A stretch of 64,000 nucleotides of DNA from Aliiroseovarius sediminis (GTDB lineage Bacteria > Pseudomonadota > Alphaproteobacteria > Rhodobacterales > Rhodobacteraceae). The position numbers and the translations under genes were made by a program. Position 1 is the first letter of the stretch. Each line of letters starts with the position of its first letter. Of the stretch, positions 17,782-27,677 are shown one piece after another. Location of the stretch: positions 248,001 to 312,000 of the forward strand of contig NZ_JALBYP010000026.1 of assembly GCF_022678485.1 (NCBI RefSeq), given 5' to 3'. The notes beneath the pieces were generated by a model. That model was not told the DNA's origin. It saw only the letters and a program-made list of their open reading frames with translations, and did no database searches.

Positions 17782-18789
17782 CTACGACCCGAACAAGCCC
17801 GTCAGCGCACGTTTCACGATACCCGATACGCTGGGGCGTTTCTTGGGGCCAAAGGGCAGCGGGCGGCAGACTTCAAGCGCGGCGACGCCCACGCGCGCCG
17901 TCAGCGCACCGTTCACGACGCCTTCGCCAAACCGGCGGCTGAGTTTCGACAACATGCCGCCACCGGCCAGCGACCCGATCAGGTCATCGCCAGCGGCCAC
18001 GGCCCCCGTCGCCACAAGATGCGCCATGACCGCGCGGGTCAGCCGCCAACTGCCCAGCGCACCGGAGCGTCCGCCATAGATCTCGGCCACCCGACGTATC
18101 ATGCGGATATTAGCGGTGAGGGCCGTTGCCACATCGGCCAACGCAATGGGTACGATGGCCGTCACCAGCGCGACCTGTCGGGCGGCGGCTTCGACTTCTT
18201 TGATGGCGGCGGCGTCCAAGGGGGCCATCAGCTCGCGTTCGGTCAGGGCAAACAGGGTGTCGGCATCGAAAGCATCGCCTTCGCGCTCGGACATTCGGTC
18301 CAGCCCCCACCGCAGATCGTCGCGCCCGTGGTAAAGTTGCTTAAGGCGGTCCACCACGCCGCGCGCCTCGGTCAGATCTCCGTGGGCAATCGCAGCCTCG
18401 GACGCGCGGTGCAGGCTGTCGACGCGGCGCAGGCGGGCGAACGCGATCCATTCCTTCAACGCGATGATCAGCAGAACCAGAATAAACGCAGCCACCAGAC
18501 CCAGTGCTGCGTATCCCAGCAAAGGCTGACGCTCGATCAGTTTGGTGACGAAATCATAGGCGGCAACCGACAGCACGAACCCCATGATCGCCAGCAGAAG
18601 CGACCAGAACCAACGCGCCAGACGCGAACGTTTGCGCCCCGCGAAACTGATCGCGCCCTGCATTGCCGCCCCCGTGGCGTCAACTGCGCCCAGCTCGGGC
18701 ACCGGCGGGGCGTCGGCGGGGGTGGTTCGCGACGCCTCGCCCAGTTCGATCAGAACCGGCCCTGTGGACTTCTTCGGGGTGTCAGCCAT
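17782..18789 (-). CDS. ycjF: YcjF/TIGR01620 family inner-membrane protein
   Basis: A 335-residue protein with a polar N-terminal tail, two membrane helices at about 58-80 and 92-114, and a C-terminal DUF697-like helical domain (ALADVATALTANIRMIRRVAEIYGGR, cut here to its core) that often accompanies GTPases. It ends the ycjX-GNAT-ycjF unit; its ATG at 18789 shares a base with the GNAT stop. E. coli ycjX and ycjF are adjacent and stress-linked, but the molecular function is not established. Confidence 0.87.
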   Translation of the reverse strand: MADTPKKSTGPVLIELGEASRTTPADAPPVPELGAVDATGAAMQGAISFAGRKRSRLARWFWSLLLAIMGFVLSVAAYDFVTKLIERQPLLGYAALGLVAAFILVLLIIALKEWIAFARLRRVDSLHRASEAAIAHGDLTEARGVVDRLKQLYHGRDDLRWGLDRMSEREGDAFDADTLFALTERELMAPLDAAAIKEVEAAARQVALVTAIVPIALADVATALTANIRMIRRVAEIYGGRSGALGSWRLTRAVMAHLVATGAVAAGDDLIGSLAGGGMLSKLSRRFGEGVVNGALTARVGVAALEVCRPLPFGPKKRPSVSGIVKRALTGLFGS

Positions 18790-19220
18790 CACGCGGCCCT
18801 CCAGATGAACCGGATGTCCGGCAGGTTTTCGTCATTGCCCGCGCCATCGGTGCGAAACGCCTCGGTGAAGCCCTCGCGTTGATAGAAGCGACAGGCGCCT
18901 TCGTTGGCTTGGAACGCAAACAACGCAAGATCCGCGCTGGCGGTTTTGGCGTGATCCAGCAGCGCCTTACCCATACCCCGGCCACGCGCGGCAGGCGACA
19001 GGTAGAGCGCATGAACCTCGCCCCCGTCACGGGCCAGAAATCCCTGCACGCGGCCCCGTTCACGCGCGACCACGGTCCAGCCACGATCCACCAGCATCCG
19101 CGCGAACCCCTTTTCATCCGCGCGGCTGTGGACGCGCGGCATCCACGGTGTCGCAGCCACCCAACCGGTCAGGATATTGGCAATCGCGGGCACGTCCGCC
19201 GGGGTTGCAGGCGCGATCAT
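18789..19220 (-). CDS. GNAT family N-acetyltransferase
   Basis: A 143-residue acetyl-CoA-dependent transferase. The acetyl-CoA loop is YLSPAARGRGMGKALLDHA (73-91) and the typical C-terminal NEGACRFYQREGF follows (106-118). The start is taken at ATG 19220, which overlaps the ycjX stop (TGATG); a longer frame upstream lies inside ycjX and is not needed for the fold. Its insertion between ycjX and ycjF with one-base overlaps on both sides suggests function in the same process. Substrate unknown. Confidence 0.85.
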   Translation of the reverse strand: MIAPATPADVPAIANILTGWVAATPWMPRVHSRADEKGFARMLVDRGWTVVARERGRVQGFLARDGGEVHALYLSPAARGRGMGKALLDHAKTASADLALFAFQANEGACRFYQREGFTEAFRTDGAGNDENLPDIRFIWRAA

Positions 19221-20635
19221 CACAGGCGATCCCCGATCAGAAATTCTGCGGCCTTGTCCAGCCGGATATGCGGCGGCCCCTCGCCGGGTCTGAGCGTGAC
19301 GGCGGCAGGCGCAAACCGCATGATCTGGTAATCTGCGTCCAACCAAGCCTCGGCCCCGTCACGCGCGGGCGACAGAAGGCGGGATGGATCATCGGGCAGC
19401 GCACCCGGATAGAACGCCGCCGTCTTGCCGCTGTCCAGCAAGGTCCCGCGCACGCAGTCAAGCGTTTGTCCGTCATGCTCCAACCGTTCCTCGACCGTGG
19501 TGCGCAGGGCTGCGATTGACATGGCAGCGGTCTTGGCACCCGCAAAATCCGCCCGGTCACGGGCTTCGCGCAGCAGCGCTTCGGTGATTGCGGTCAGGCG
19601 GGGGTGCTGGCTGTGGTGCAGGTGGTCGGCCTTGGTGGCGGCAAACAAGATGCGTTCGACCCGCCGCCCCAGAAAGATTGAGCTGAGGAACGCATTCGCA
19701 CCGGGCCGAAAGGCGGTCAAAATCTCGGCCATCGCGCGGCGCAGGTCTTCCAGCGCGGCAGGGCCAGAATGGATCGCACCCAGCACATCGACCAGCACAA
19801 CTTGGCGGTCGATCTTGGCGAAATGGTCACGGAAAAAAGGTTTCACCACGCGGGATTTATAAGCCTCGAAGCGCCGCTCCATCTCGCGCCACAGGCTTTT
19901 GCGTGGGGTCGTGTCGGGGCGCAGAATGGGCGCGAAGGTCAGGACCGGGCTGCCTTCAAGATCGCCCGGCAGAAGGAACCGGCCGGGGGTGCAATCGCTG
20001 TATCCGTCCGCGCGGGCGGCAGACAGATAGGCGGCAAACCCGCCTGCAAGGCGCTTGGCCTCCATCTCGTCCAGCGGCGCGGCGCCATCAACGCCTTGCA
20101 CCATGCCCAGATAGCTTTCCGCTTGCGGGCGGTCGGCGATGCGGTTCAAAACCTGCGCCGCCCAATCGGCATAGCTGAGATCCAGAAGCGACAAATCCAG
20201 CAGCCATTCGCCGGGATAATCCACGATATCCAGATGCACCGTGCGCGGCCCGCGCAACCCGCCCAGAAGGCCCGAGGGTTGCACCCGGAAGGACAAGCGC
20301 AGTTCTGACGTTGCGCGGGTCGACTCCGGCCAGCGCGGTGAAGGGCCGGTCATGGCGGACAGGTGGGTTTCAAAATCGAAACGCGGCACCGTATCATCGG
20401 GTTGCGGCTGCAAGAACGCCGTCTGGATGCGCCCGTCTGCGGCGGCCAGAAGCCCCTGCATCCGCCCCCGGTTCATCAGGTTGGCCACAAGCGAGGTGAT
20501 GAACACCGTCTTGCCCGCGCGCGACAACCCGGTGACGCCCAAACGGATCACGGGTTCGAACAACGCCTCGCTTGTGGCGTCGCCGATGCTTTCGATCTGC
20601 CGGGTGATGCTGTCTGCGATATCGCTCAGGCCCAA
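19220..20635 (-). CDS. ycjX: YcjX-like GTPase (DUF463)
   Basis: A 471-residue P-loop NTPase of the YcjX family. Walker A is GVTGLSRAGKTVFITSL (about 34-50) and a DxxG-like VDYPGEWLLDLSL follows near 165; ATKADHLH in the C-terminal half matches the guanine-binding NKxD position. I place the start at TTG 20635 because AAGGAG lies six bases upstream and conservation begins at LSDIADSITRQ. GTG at 20650 or a frame from 20722 would add residues. It diverges from truA and is coupled to the GNAT and ycjF genes. Confidence 0.85.
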   Translation of the reverse strand: MGLSDIADSITRQIESIGDATSEALFEPVIRLGVTGLSRAGKTVFITSLVANLMNRGRMQGLLAAADGRIQTAFLQPQPDDTVPRFDFETHLSAMTGPSPRWPESTRATSELRLSFRVQPSGLLGGLRGPRTVHLDIVDYPGEWLLDLSLLDLSYADWAAQVLNRIADRPQAESYLGMVQGVDGAAPLDEMEAKRLAGGFAAYLSAARADGYSDCTPGRFLLPGDLEGSPVLTFAPILRPDTTPRKSLWREMERRFEAYKSRVVKPFFRDHFAKIDRQVVLVDVLGAIHSGPAALEDLRRAMAEILTAFRPGANAFLSSIFLGRRVERILFAATKADHLHHSQHPRLTAITEALLREARDRADFAGAKTAAMSIAALRTTVEERLEHDGQTLDCVRGTLLDSGKTAAFYPGALPDDPSRLLSPARDGAEAWLDADYQIMRFAPAAVTLRPGEGPPHIRLDKAAEFLIGDRL

Positions 20636-20787
20636 GGCTTTCTCCTTCACTGCTCGCACCGAAGATATGGTCCCCCGCCCGGTTTCACCAGAGGGGAGGT
20701 TGATGCGTCCTTTCCCCGCCACTTTCGCCAGCCCAAAGCGACGCCAGACGCTTGCCGCCTCGCGCCCGGCGCGCTATGCGGTGGGCC

Positions 20788-21555
20788 ATGCCCAGATTTG
20801 CCCTGAAAATCGAATATCACGGCGCAGGGTTTGCCGGTTGGCAGCGCCAGAAAGAACACCCCTCGGTGCAGGGCGCGGTCGAGGCCGCGCTGACGAAACT
20901 GGAACCCGGCCCGCATAAGATTGCCGCCGCCGGGCGTACGGATGCAGGCGTACACGCGCTGGCACAGGTGGCTCATTGCGACATGGCAAAGGATTGGGAC
21001 GCGTTCCGGCTGTCCGAGGCGCTGAATTACCACCTGCGCGACATGCGCGTCGCGATCGTCGATTGCGCGCAGGTGGACGATGACTTCCACGCCCGCTTCT
21101 CGGCGCTTGAGCGGCGTTACCTGTTCCGCCTGATTTCCCGCCGCGCGCCCTTGACACACGATCACGGGTTGGCGTGGCACATCAAGAAAACGCTGGACCG
21201 GGACGCGATGCAGGCCGGTGCCGACCGGTTGCTGGGACGCCATGACTTCACCACCTTCCGGTCGACGATCTGTCAGGCTGATAGTCCGATCAAGACGCTG
21301 GACGAATTGCAGGTCGAGCAGATCGCGATTCCCAACGGCACCGAATACCGCTTTCACGTCCGCGCCAGGTCATTCCTGCACAACCAGGTGCGCAGCTTTG
21401 TCGGCACCCTTGAACGCGTGGGCGCTGGGGCATGGGCGCCCGACGACGTGACCCGCGCGCTCAAGGCCCGCGACCGCGCCGCCTGCGGGCCGGTTTGTTC
21501 ACCCGACGGGCTTTATCTGGCCGGTGTCACCTATCCCGAAGACCCGTTCGGTTGA
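20788..21555 (+). CDS. truA: tRNA pseudouridine(38-40) synthase TruA
   Basis: A 255-residue enzyme that isomerises uridines 38-40 in the tRNA anticodon stem. [19 protein letters not shown] is the usual N-terminus, so ATG 20788 is preferred over an upstream ATG at 20752. The catalytic aspartate sits in [14 protein letters not shown] (about 50-63). [17 protein letters not shown] near 195 is the second signature. It is followed after 73 bases by parE on the same strand. Confidence 0.95.
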   Translation: MPRFALKIEYHGAGFAGWQRQKEHPSVQGAVEAALTKLEPGPHKIAAAGRTDAGVHALAQVAHCDMAKDWDAFRLSEALNYHLRDMRVAIVDCAQVDDDFHARFSALERRYLFRLISRRAPLTHDHGLAWHIKKTLDRDAMQAGADRLLGRHDFTTFRSTICQADSPIKTLDELQVEQIAIPNGTEYRFHVRARSFLHNQVRSFVGTLERVGAGAWAPDDVTRALKARDRAACGPVCSPDGLYLAGVTYPEDPFG

Positions 21556-21628
21556 TGCAGCTAGGCCTTTTCCCGGCCGCACCGCTCTGCCATACTACGT
21601 GTCAAACAATGAACAGAGCAGCACATCC

Positions 21629-23587
21629 ATGAGCGAAGACCTATTGGCCGCCCAAGGCCCCGACGACTATGATGCCTCGTCCATCGAGGTTCTTGAGGGG
21701 CTGGAACCCGTGCGCCAACGCCCCGGCATGTACATCGGCGGCACAGACGAACGGGCGCTGCATCATATGGTGGCCGAAATCCTCGATAACTCGATGGACG
21801 AGGCCGTTGCGGGCCATGCCAACCGGATCGAGGTCACGCTGAATGATGACTACTCGGTGTCGATCACGGACAATGGGCGCGGCATTCCGATCGACCCACA
21901 CCCGAAATTCCCCGACAAATCCGCGCTGGAGGTGATCTTGTGCACCCTGCACGCGGGCGGCAAGTTTTCGGGCAAGGCGTATCAGACCTCGGGCGGTTTG
22001 CACGGCGTCGGCTCATCCGTGGTGAACGCGCTGTCGGATTCGATGGTGGTGCAGGTCGCCAAGAACCGCGAGCTATTTGAACAGCGTTTTTCGCGCGGCA
22101 TCCCCCTTGGCCCGGTTCAGAAAATCGGCGCCGCCCCCAACCGTCGCGGGACCGACATCACCTTTCACGCGGACGAAGAAATTTTTGGCCACCACCGTTT
22201 CAAACCCAAACGCCTGTTCACACTGGTGCGATCCAAGGCCTATTTGTTTTCGGGGGTCGAAATCCGCTGGAAATCCCACATCGACGACGGCGAAACCCCG
22301 ACCGAGGCCACATTCCATTTTCCCGGTGGTCTGTCCGATTATCTGAAAGAAACATTGGGCAGCGCGTCGGTCTATGCCGATGCGCCCTTTGCGGGCAAAG
22401 TCACCTTTCAGGAGCGGTTCAACCAACCCGGCTACGTCGAATGGGCGATCAACTGGACGCCGTCGATGGATGGCTATCTGCAATCCTATTGTAACACCGT
22501 GCCAACGCCCGAAGGCGGCACCCATGTCACCGGGTTCTGGGCCGCGATGCTGAAAGGTATCAAGGCGTATGGAGAGCTGGTGGGCAATAAAAAGGCCGCC
22601 AACATCACCCGTGACGACCTGATGACGGGCGGTTGCGCGCTGGTGTCGTGCTTCATTGCCGACCCGTCCTTCGTAGGGCAGACCAAAGACCGGCTGTCGA
22701 CCGAATCTGCCGCCAAGATGGTCGAACAATCCGTGCGCGACCATTTCGACAACTGGCTTGCCGCCGACACGAAATCCGCAGGCGCGATCCTTGACTTCCT
22801 TGTCCTGCGCGCCGAAGAACGCCTGCGCCGCCGTCAGGAAAAAGAGACCGCCCGCAAAACCGCCACCAAAAAACTCCGCTTGCCCGGCAAGCTGGTCGAT
22901 TGCTCGGCCACGAACCGCGAAGGCACGGAATTGTTTATTGTTGAGGGCGATTCCGCCGGTGGGTCCGCCAAAATGGCGCGCAACCGCAAGACGCAGGCGC
23001 TGTTGCCCCTGCGCGGCAAGATTTTGAACGTGCTGGGTGCTGCGTCCTCGAAACTTGGCACGAACGCCGAGATCAGCGACCTGACCCAAGCCCTTGGCGT
23101 CAGCCTTGGCACGCGGTTCAACGTCGACGACCTGCGCTATGACAAGATCATCATCATGACCGACGCTGACGTGGACGGCGCACATATCGCGGCCCTGCTG
23201 ATGACGTTCTTCTTCACCCAAATGCGCCCGATGATCGACGCGGGCCACCTGTATCTGGCCTGCCCACCCCTGTTTCGCCTGACCCAAGGCGCCAAACGCG
23301 TCTATTGTCTGGACGAAGCCGAGCGGGACGCGTGGCTGGAAAAAGGCCTGGGCGGCAAAGGCAAAATCGACGTCAGCCGCTTTAAGGGTCTGGGCGAGAT
23401 GGACGCGAAAGACCTGAAAGAAACCACGATGGACCCCGCGTCACGCAAGCTGATCCGTGTGACCATCGACGAGGACGAACCGGGCGAAACGGCGGCCTTG
23501 GTCGAGCAGTTGATGGGGAAAAAGCCCGAGCTTCGGTTCCAGTATATTCAAGAGAACGCGCGGTTTGTGGAGGAGTTGGATGTTTGA
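21629..23587 (+). CDS. parE: DNA topoisomerase IV subunit B
   Basis: The ATPase subunit of topoisomerase IV, which decatenates daughter chromosomes. The 652-residue protein begins MSEDLLAAQGPDDYDASSIE. It has the GHKL ATPase motifs (EILDNSMDEAV, DNGRGIPID, GGLHGVGSSVVNAL), the transducer lysine region, and the TOPRIM motifs EGDSAGGSAKMARNR and MTDADVDGAHIAALL. The R-loop form and the absence of the GyrB 170-residue insert favour ParE over GyrB. Its last bases overlap the TTG start of the HNH gene. Confidence 0.92.
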   Translation: MSEDLLAAQGPDDYDASSIEVLEGLEPVRQRPGMYIGGTDERALHHMVAEILDNSMDEAVAGHANRIEVTLNDDYSVSITDNGRGIPIDPHPKFPDKSALEVILCTLHAGGKFSGKAYQTSGGLHGVGSSVVNALSDSMVVQVAKNRELFEQRFSRGIPLGPVQKIGAAPNRRGTDITFHADEEIFGHHRFKPKRLFTLVRSKAYLFSGVEIRWKSHIDDGETPTEATFHFPGGLSDYLKETLGSASVYADAPFAGKVTFQERFNQPGYVEWAINWTPSMDGYLQSYCNTVPTPEGGTHVTGFWAAMLKGIKAYGELVGNKKAANITRDDLMTGGCALVSCFIADPSFVGQTKDRLSTESAAKMVEQSVRDHFDNWLAADTKSAGAILDFLVLRAEERLRRRQEKETARKTATKKLRLPGKLVDCSATNREGTELFIVEGDSAGGSAKMARNRKTQALLPLRGKILNVLGAASSKLGTNAEISDLTQALGVSLGTRFNVDDLRYDKIIIMTDADVDGAHIAALLMTFFFTQMRPMIDAGHLYLACPPLFRLTQGAKRVYCLDEAERDAWLEKGLGGKGKIDVSRFKGLGEMDAKDLKETTMDPASRKLIRVTIDEDEPGETAALVEQLMGKKPELRFQYIQENARFVEELDV

Positions 23588-24309
23588 GTAAATACTTTGT
23601 CGGATTAACAGATAGTTCAATCAAAGAAGCATTAAAACTGTCGCAAGAGCTTAAGTCGAAGGGCCGCGAATTACACGAGGTCACAGCCACCGCTGGTCCG
23701 CCCAAAGATCATTTTATTGTGTATGAAGATGGCCTACATCCACTGAAAGCAACAATCAAAAAGGCCATGGAGCTTAGCGGCATTGACCCTAGTGACGACT
23801 CACGACGTGGGTTCACGTCGCACAGTGCCAGAGATTGGTTGCCTAAACTCGGCTTTTCTTGGGAGCAAATCTCGAACCCAACTCCATCTAAGATTACTGA
23901 CTTTGAACGTCACCGAAAATTGCAGAAAATTCTCGCGCGGCCGGAGCAGGCTAGGTTCCGATTGGAGGTTGCGAGGCTATGGGGCTATCGCTGTCCGCTT
24001 ACCCAGTGCACCGCAATGGAAGCGATGGAAGCCGCGCACATTATTCCCATTGGCGCTGGCGGGAGCGACGACCCATCAAATGGAATTTTGCTGCGCGCCG
24101 ATATTCACAAACTCTTTGATGCCGGTCTATTGGAATTCGAATTGCCCGAACTGACTATCGTTCTTAACGGGTCTGCTGCCGAATGCTACCGTGAACTGAG
24201 CAATTGTCGCTTAAGTGTTCCAAGCACACTGGACCACGCTCGGTTCTCAGAGAATCTTCGCGTCAGGAAAAGTTACCCACCAACCAGTCACCAGTCCACC
24301 GAACAATAG
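23584..24309 (+). CDS. HNH endonuclease domain protein
   Basis: A 241-residue protein with a C-terminal HNH nuclease fold: CPLTQC (Cys137, Cys142), AAHIIPIGAGG (His152), SNGILLRADIHKLFD (Asn166, His175). The N-terminal 120 residues are charged and unrecognised. The frame starts at a TTG that overlaps the parE TGA, with GGAGG about ten bases upstream inside parE, so translation may depend on parE. Base use is visibly AT-richer than its neighbours, as in a recent acquisition. No methyltransferase or other restriction partner is next to it. A hairpin follows. Confidence 0.82.
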   Translation: MSKYFVGLTDSSIKEALKLSQELKSKGRELHEVTATAGPPKDHFIVYEDGLHPLKATIKKAMELSGIDPSDDSRRGFTSHSARDWLPKLGFSWEQISNPTPSKITDFERHRKLQKILARPEQARFRLEVARLWGYRCPLTQCTAMEAMEAAHIIPIGAGGSDDPSNGILLRADIHKLFDAGLLEFELPELTIVLNGSAAECYRELSNCRLSVPSTLDHARFSENLRVRKSYPPTSHQSTEQ

Positions 24310-24325
24310 ATTAATCAAGCTGATT

Positions 24326-24345
24326 GCCCGGCCTGTTAACCGGGC
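24326..24345. terminator. Stem-loop between convergent genes, possible bidirectional terminator
   Basis: A perfect 6-bp inverted repeat GCCCGG-CCTGTTAA-CCGGGC lies in the 42-base gap between the HNH stop and the convergent cytochrome stop. No T-run follows on either strand, so an intrinsic terminator is only a possibility. Confidence 0.35.
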
Positions 24346-24351
24346 GAAACC

Positions 24352-24765
24352 CTACCCCTGCACACTCTCCAAATACTCCGCCAGCCTTATCAGCGCGGCG
24401 GGTGTCGGCGTTTGCACGCCTTTTTCGTCCACCCAGACCTCCATTTCGCTGTCAAGATAGGCGCCGAATTCGGGCATGGGGCCGCGGTGGGTGCCTTGGG
24501 CGTATCCGTCGATCGTGGACATTACGTATCGGGCGGGAAATTTGCCGCCGTGGCGGGCGGTCAGGGTGGTCAGGTCCGGTACCTCGACCATCGGGGCGCC
24601 TTTGGCGTCTGATCCGTGGCACGCTGCGCAATGTTCAGCAAAGATTTGCGCGCCGGTTTCATCGGTCACGTCGATCTTGTCCGAGTTTGAGGTAAACAGC
24701 CCCTCCCCTTCGCAGGCGGCAAGGGCCAATGTCAGGGCGGGCAGGATCAGGGCGGTGCGCAGCAT
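24352..24765 (-). CDS. Lipoprotein cytochrome c
   Basis: A 137-residue exported monohaem cytochrome. The lipobox LALAAC puts the lipidated Cys at 18, so the protein is membrane-anchored in the periplasm. The haem site is CAACH (Cys46, Cys49, His50), and Met97 in RGPMPEFG is a likely sixth ligand. It is a class I small cytochrome c, probably an electron shuttle. It is convergent with the HNH gene and separated from the DUF3047 gene by about 100 bases. Confidence 0.88.
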   Translation of the reverse strand: MLRTALILPALTLALAACEGEGLFTSNSDKIDVTDETGAQIFAEHCAACHGSDAKGAPMVEVPDLTTLTARHGGKFPARYVMSTIDGYAQGTHRGPMPEFGAYLDSEMEVWVDEKGVQTPTPAALIRLAEYLESVQG

Positions 24766-24869
24766 GGGACCTCGTGGACGTTAGGAGTGATGGGGCGAGT
24801 CTATCACGCCACCCGGCCGGTTCAACAAGAACGCACAGGTGCGGCGGATTTACACCGCTGTTTTACCAG

Positions 24870-25517
24870 TTAATTCAGCACAAGATCGCTGATCTTCCCG
24901 CGTGCGACCGTGTTCGTGTCGTCACTGTCCGATGACACCGCCAACGCCACCAGCGCGCCGGGTTCCGAACCGAAGGCACGACGATAATCCGCAGCCAGAT
25001 CGACCCGTTCGGCATGGCCGCCGGTGCCCGAAGGCCGCAACACCACCGTCTTGCCCCGCGCGCCCAGATAGGGCGATGCCAACACATCGCCGCGCCCGTG
25101 ATTGCCGCCCCAGACATAGACAAGCACGCGCCCCTTGGGGTTTTTCAAAAGCCCGCGCAGGTTGCGCGACCCGTTTGCGCGCTGCGCCTCGGCCTTGGGC
25201 AGAAAGGCGAAATAAAGCGCGAGGTTGCGATCATCCCCACCCTTGCGGCGCAGGTCGGTGGCCGGCACGGTCTGATCGACTGACCACGACCACTTCGCCG
25301 ACCGCGCCGCCCAATCCTGTTGGTCCAGCAGCTTATAGATGATCGACACCGCACCATTGGCCTGCACGCGCAGCGCTTTGGCTGAGTAAGTGAAATCCAC
25401 ATCCGCAAATCGTGCGAACCAGTGCTGACGCCAATCACCAAACCCGACCGACCCGGCGAAAGAAGGCTGCGCGATCAGGGTTGCGGCGACAATGGTGGCT
25501 TTGATCAAGTGGGGCAT
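24870..25517 (-). CDS. DUF3047 family exported protein
   Basis: A 215-residue protein with a signal peptide ending near residue 21 (MPHLIKATIVAATLIAQPSFAG). The rest has the DUF3047 features: KWSWSVDQTVPATDLRRKGGDD and LYFAFLP in the first half, VLVYVWGG and the C-terminal SSDSDDTNTVARGKISDL. The role of this family is unknown. It stands alone on the minus strand. Confidence 0.8.
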   Translation of the reverse strand: MPHLIKATIVAATLIAQPSFAGSVGFGDWRQHWFARFADVDFTYSAKALRVQANGAVSIIYKLLDQQDWAARSAKWSWSVDQTVPATDLRRKGGDDRNLALYFAFLPKAEAQRANGSRNLRGLLKNPKGRVLVYVWGGNHGRGDVLASPYLGARGKTVVLRPSGTGGHAERVDLAADYRRAFGSEPGALVALAVSSDSDDTNTVARGKISDLVLN

Positions 25518-25607
25518 GGCACCTCGCAGGTCGATTGCTCACTGACATAGTGCCCAACCACGCCCGCCGCACAACAGCACTCACGCGATTGTCACGGGTT
25601 GCGAGCG

Positions 25608-26285
25608 TCAGGCAATCACGCCCGCATCCAGCCGGAGTGTCCGATCCATTCGCGCGGCAAGCTCAAGGTTGTGGGTGGCGATCAGGGCCGACAGGCCGGT
25701 ATCGCGCACCAGTTCCATCAGCGCGCCAAACACGGTGTCGGCGGTGTCGGGGTCAAGGTTGCCCGTGGGTTCGTCCGCCAGCAAAAGCGCGGGGCGGTTG
25801 GCCAGCGCCCGACAGAAGGCCACACGCTGCTGTTCGCCGCCCGACAGCTCTCCGGGTCGGTGGCTGGCGCGGGTATCGACGCCCACGCGCGCCATCAGAT
25901 CCAACGCGTGATCACGGGCGGTCTTGTCATCAACACCGTTGGCAAGCTGCGGCAGGACGATGTTTTCCAGCGCGGTGAATTCCGGCAGCAGGTGGTGAAA
26001 CTGATAGATGAAGCCGACTTGATTTCGCCGCGCCGCGGTGCGCCTGCGGTCAGACAGCGCGCCCATATCCTGCCCGTTGATCGCCACCTGCCCCGCGTCT
26101 GCCGTATCCAGCAGCCCCGCGATGTGCAGAAGCGTCGACTTGCCAGAGCCGGAGGGCGCGACCAGTGCGACGACCTCGCCCCGCGCGATCTGAAGATCGG
26201 CCCCGCGCAGCACACGGATTTCACCGGGGGTGCCATCGTTATAGGTTTTTTCGATGCCTGACAGATGCAGAACAGGGTTACTCAT
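25608..26285 (-). CDS. lolD: Lipoprotein-releasing system ATP-binding protein LolD
   Basis: The ATPase of the LolCDE machine that extracts outer-membrane lipoproteins from the inner membrane. The 225-residue protein has Walker [14 protein letters not shown] (44-55 region; the first Gly of the usual GPSGSGKST is Ala here), LLPEF at the Q-loop side, the signature [11 protein letters not shown] and Walker [13 protein letters not shown]. Its start overlaps the last 8 bases of the lolC-type gene. The gene order permease then ATPase is normal for alphaproteobacteria. Confidence 0.93.
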   Translation of the reverse strand: MSNPVLHLSGIEKTYNDGTPGEIRVLRGADLQIARGEVVALVAPSGSGKSTLLHIAGLLDTADAGQVAINGQDMGALSDRRRTAARRNQVGFIYQFHHLLPEFTALENIVLPQLANGVDDKTARDHALDLMARVGVDTRASHRPGELSGGEQQRVAFCRALANRPALLLADEPTGNLDPDTADTVFGALMELVRDTGLSALIATHNLELAARMDRTLRLDAGVIA

Positions 26286-27564
26286 AGCGCAGCGCCTCGA
26301 CCGGGTTCATCCGTGCCGCCTTGCGCGCCGGAAACAGGGTGACAAGGAAAGAAAGGGTTAGCGACAAGCCGACGGCTGATGCCACGTCCCAGAACTCCAG
26401 TTTGGCTGGCAGGCGATAGATGCCGCGGATTGACGGATCCCATACCCCGCCGCCTGAGAAATAGTTGATGGCCGAGAAGATAGAGTCGATGTTGATCGCG
26501 AAAAGACACCCCAGAATGACCCCAGCGATGGTGCCGACGATGCCTGTCAGCGATCCGCACAGGAAAAACACCCGCAGGATCGACCCTTCGGTCAAACCCA
26601 TCGTGCGCAGGATGCCAATATCGCGCCCCTTGTTTTTCACCAGCATGATCAGGCCAGACGTGATGTTCATCGACGCGATCAGCACCAGCACCGACAGGAT
26701 GATGAACATCACGTTATCCTCCATATCCAACGCCCTGAGAAACGCGCCCGAGCGGTCGCGCCACGTCCAATAGGACGATGGTTCCACGGTCGCGGCCAGG
26801 ATGTCTTCGATCAGGCGGTCAACCTTTTCGGGCTCATCCACAATGACCTCGATCTGATCGGCCTTGCCTTCGCGGTTAAAGAAGCTCTGCGCCTCAGCGA
26901 AGGGCAGATAGACGCGCGTTCGGTCAATGTCCCAGCGCCCGGCGGTAAAAATATAGGTCACGTCATAGGCGTTCACCCGCGGGCTGGTGCCAAAAGCCGT
27001 CTTTACGCCGTTGGGGGATATGATTTTGATCTTGTCGCCCAGCCCGATGCCCAGCTCGGCGGCCACACCCGAGCCTATGGCGATACCCGTCTCAAACGCC
27101 GCAATATCACCGACATGGCTTTCGGGGTGGGCCACGCGCGGGATCGCCAGAAGGTCGTCATAGGCGATGCCGAACACCTCGACCCCCGCGTTGTTCTGAC
27201 CAGAACTGGCCATGACCTGGCCCTTGATCAGAGGGGCCGCGCGGGTCACGCCGGGCACTTGGGCGATCCGCTCGGCCCAGCCGTCAAAATCAGTGATCGA
27301 GCGTTCGACCTGCCCGGCCTCGTTCACATAGCTTTGGGCGAACACCTCGACATGCGCATTGGCGCCAAGAATCGTGTCGACGAATTCATCGCGGAACCCG
27401 GTGCGCACCGCCAAGGTGATGATCAAGGCTGCAACCGCCAACGTGATGCCGATCAGGCTGATCCAGGTCATCGTGCTGACGCCCCCATCGGCGCGGCGTG
27501 CGCGCAGGTATCGCCACGCGATCTGCCATTCGAACCGGGAAAACGGGGCTGTGTTTTTGGACAC
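26278..27564 (-). CDS. lolC: Lipoprotein-releasing ABC permease LolC/LolE
   Basis: A 428-residue inner-membrane permease with one N-terminal helix (about 27-50), a large periplasmic MacB-type domain and three C-terminal helices (FtsX fold). A single LolC/E gene is usual in alphaproteobacteria, the two subunits probably being identical. I choose GTG at 27564 because CAGGAG lies six bases upstream and conservation starts at [13 protein letters not shown]; the frame is open further to 27690. It overlaps lolD by 8 bases. Confidence 0.9.
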   Translation of the reverse strand: MSKNTAPFSRFEWQIAWRYLRARRADGGVSTMTWISLIGITLAVAALIITLAVRTGFRDEFVDTILGANAHVEVFAQSYVNEAGQVERSITDFDGWAERIAQVPGVTRAAPLIKGQVMASSGQNNAGVEVFGIAYDDLLAIPRVAHPESHVGDIAAFETGIAIGSGVAAELGIGLGDKIKIISPNGVKTAFGTSPRVNAYDVTYIFTAGRWDIDRTRVYLPFAEAQSFFNREGKADQIEVIVDEPEKVDRLIEDILAATVEPSSYWTWRDRSGAFLRALDMEDNVMFIILSVLVLIASMNITSGLIMLVKNKGRDIGILRTMGLTEGSILRVFFLCGSLTGIVGTIAGVILGCLFAINIDSIFSAINYFSGGGVWDPSIRGIYRLPAKLEFWDVASAVGLSLTLSFLVTLFPARKAARMNPVEALRYE

Positions 27565-27677
27565 CTGTGTCTCCTGACCTGTGTTTGTCGCGGCAAACTG
27601 GGGCTTCGGGGGGATAAGGTCAAGCAGCGCACGCTTATGCGGCCTTGTTTCGCCGCCATCCCGTCTGCGCGTTAACC

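Noticed and set aside
22073-23287. A 404-codon open frame opposite parE
   Set aside because: It is antisense to the ATPase and TOPRIM regions of ParE.
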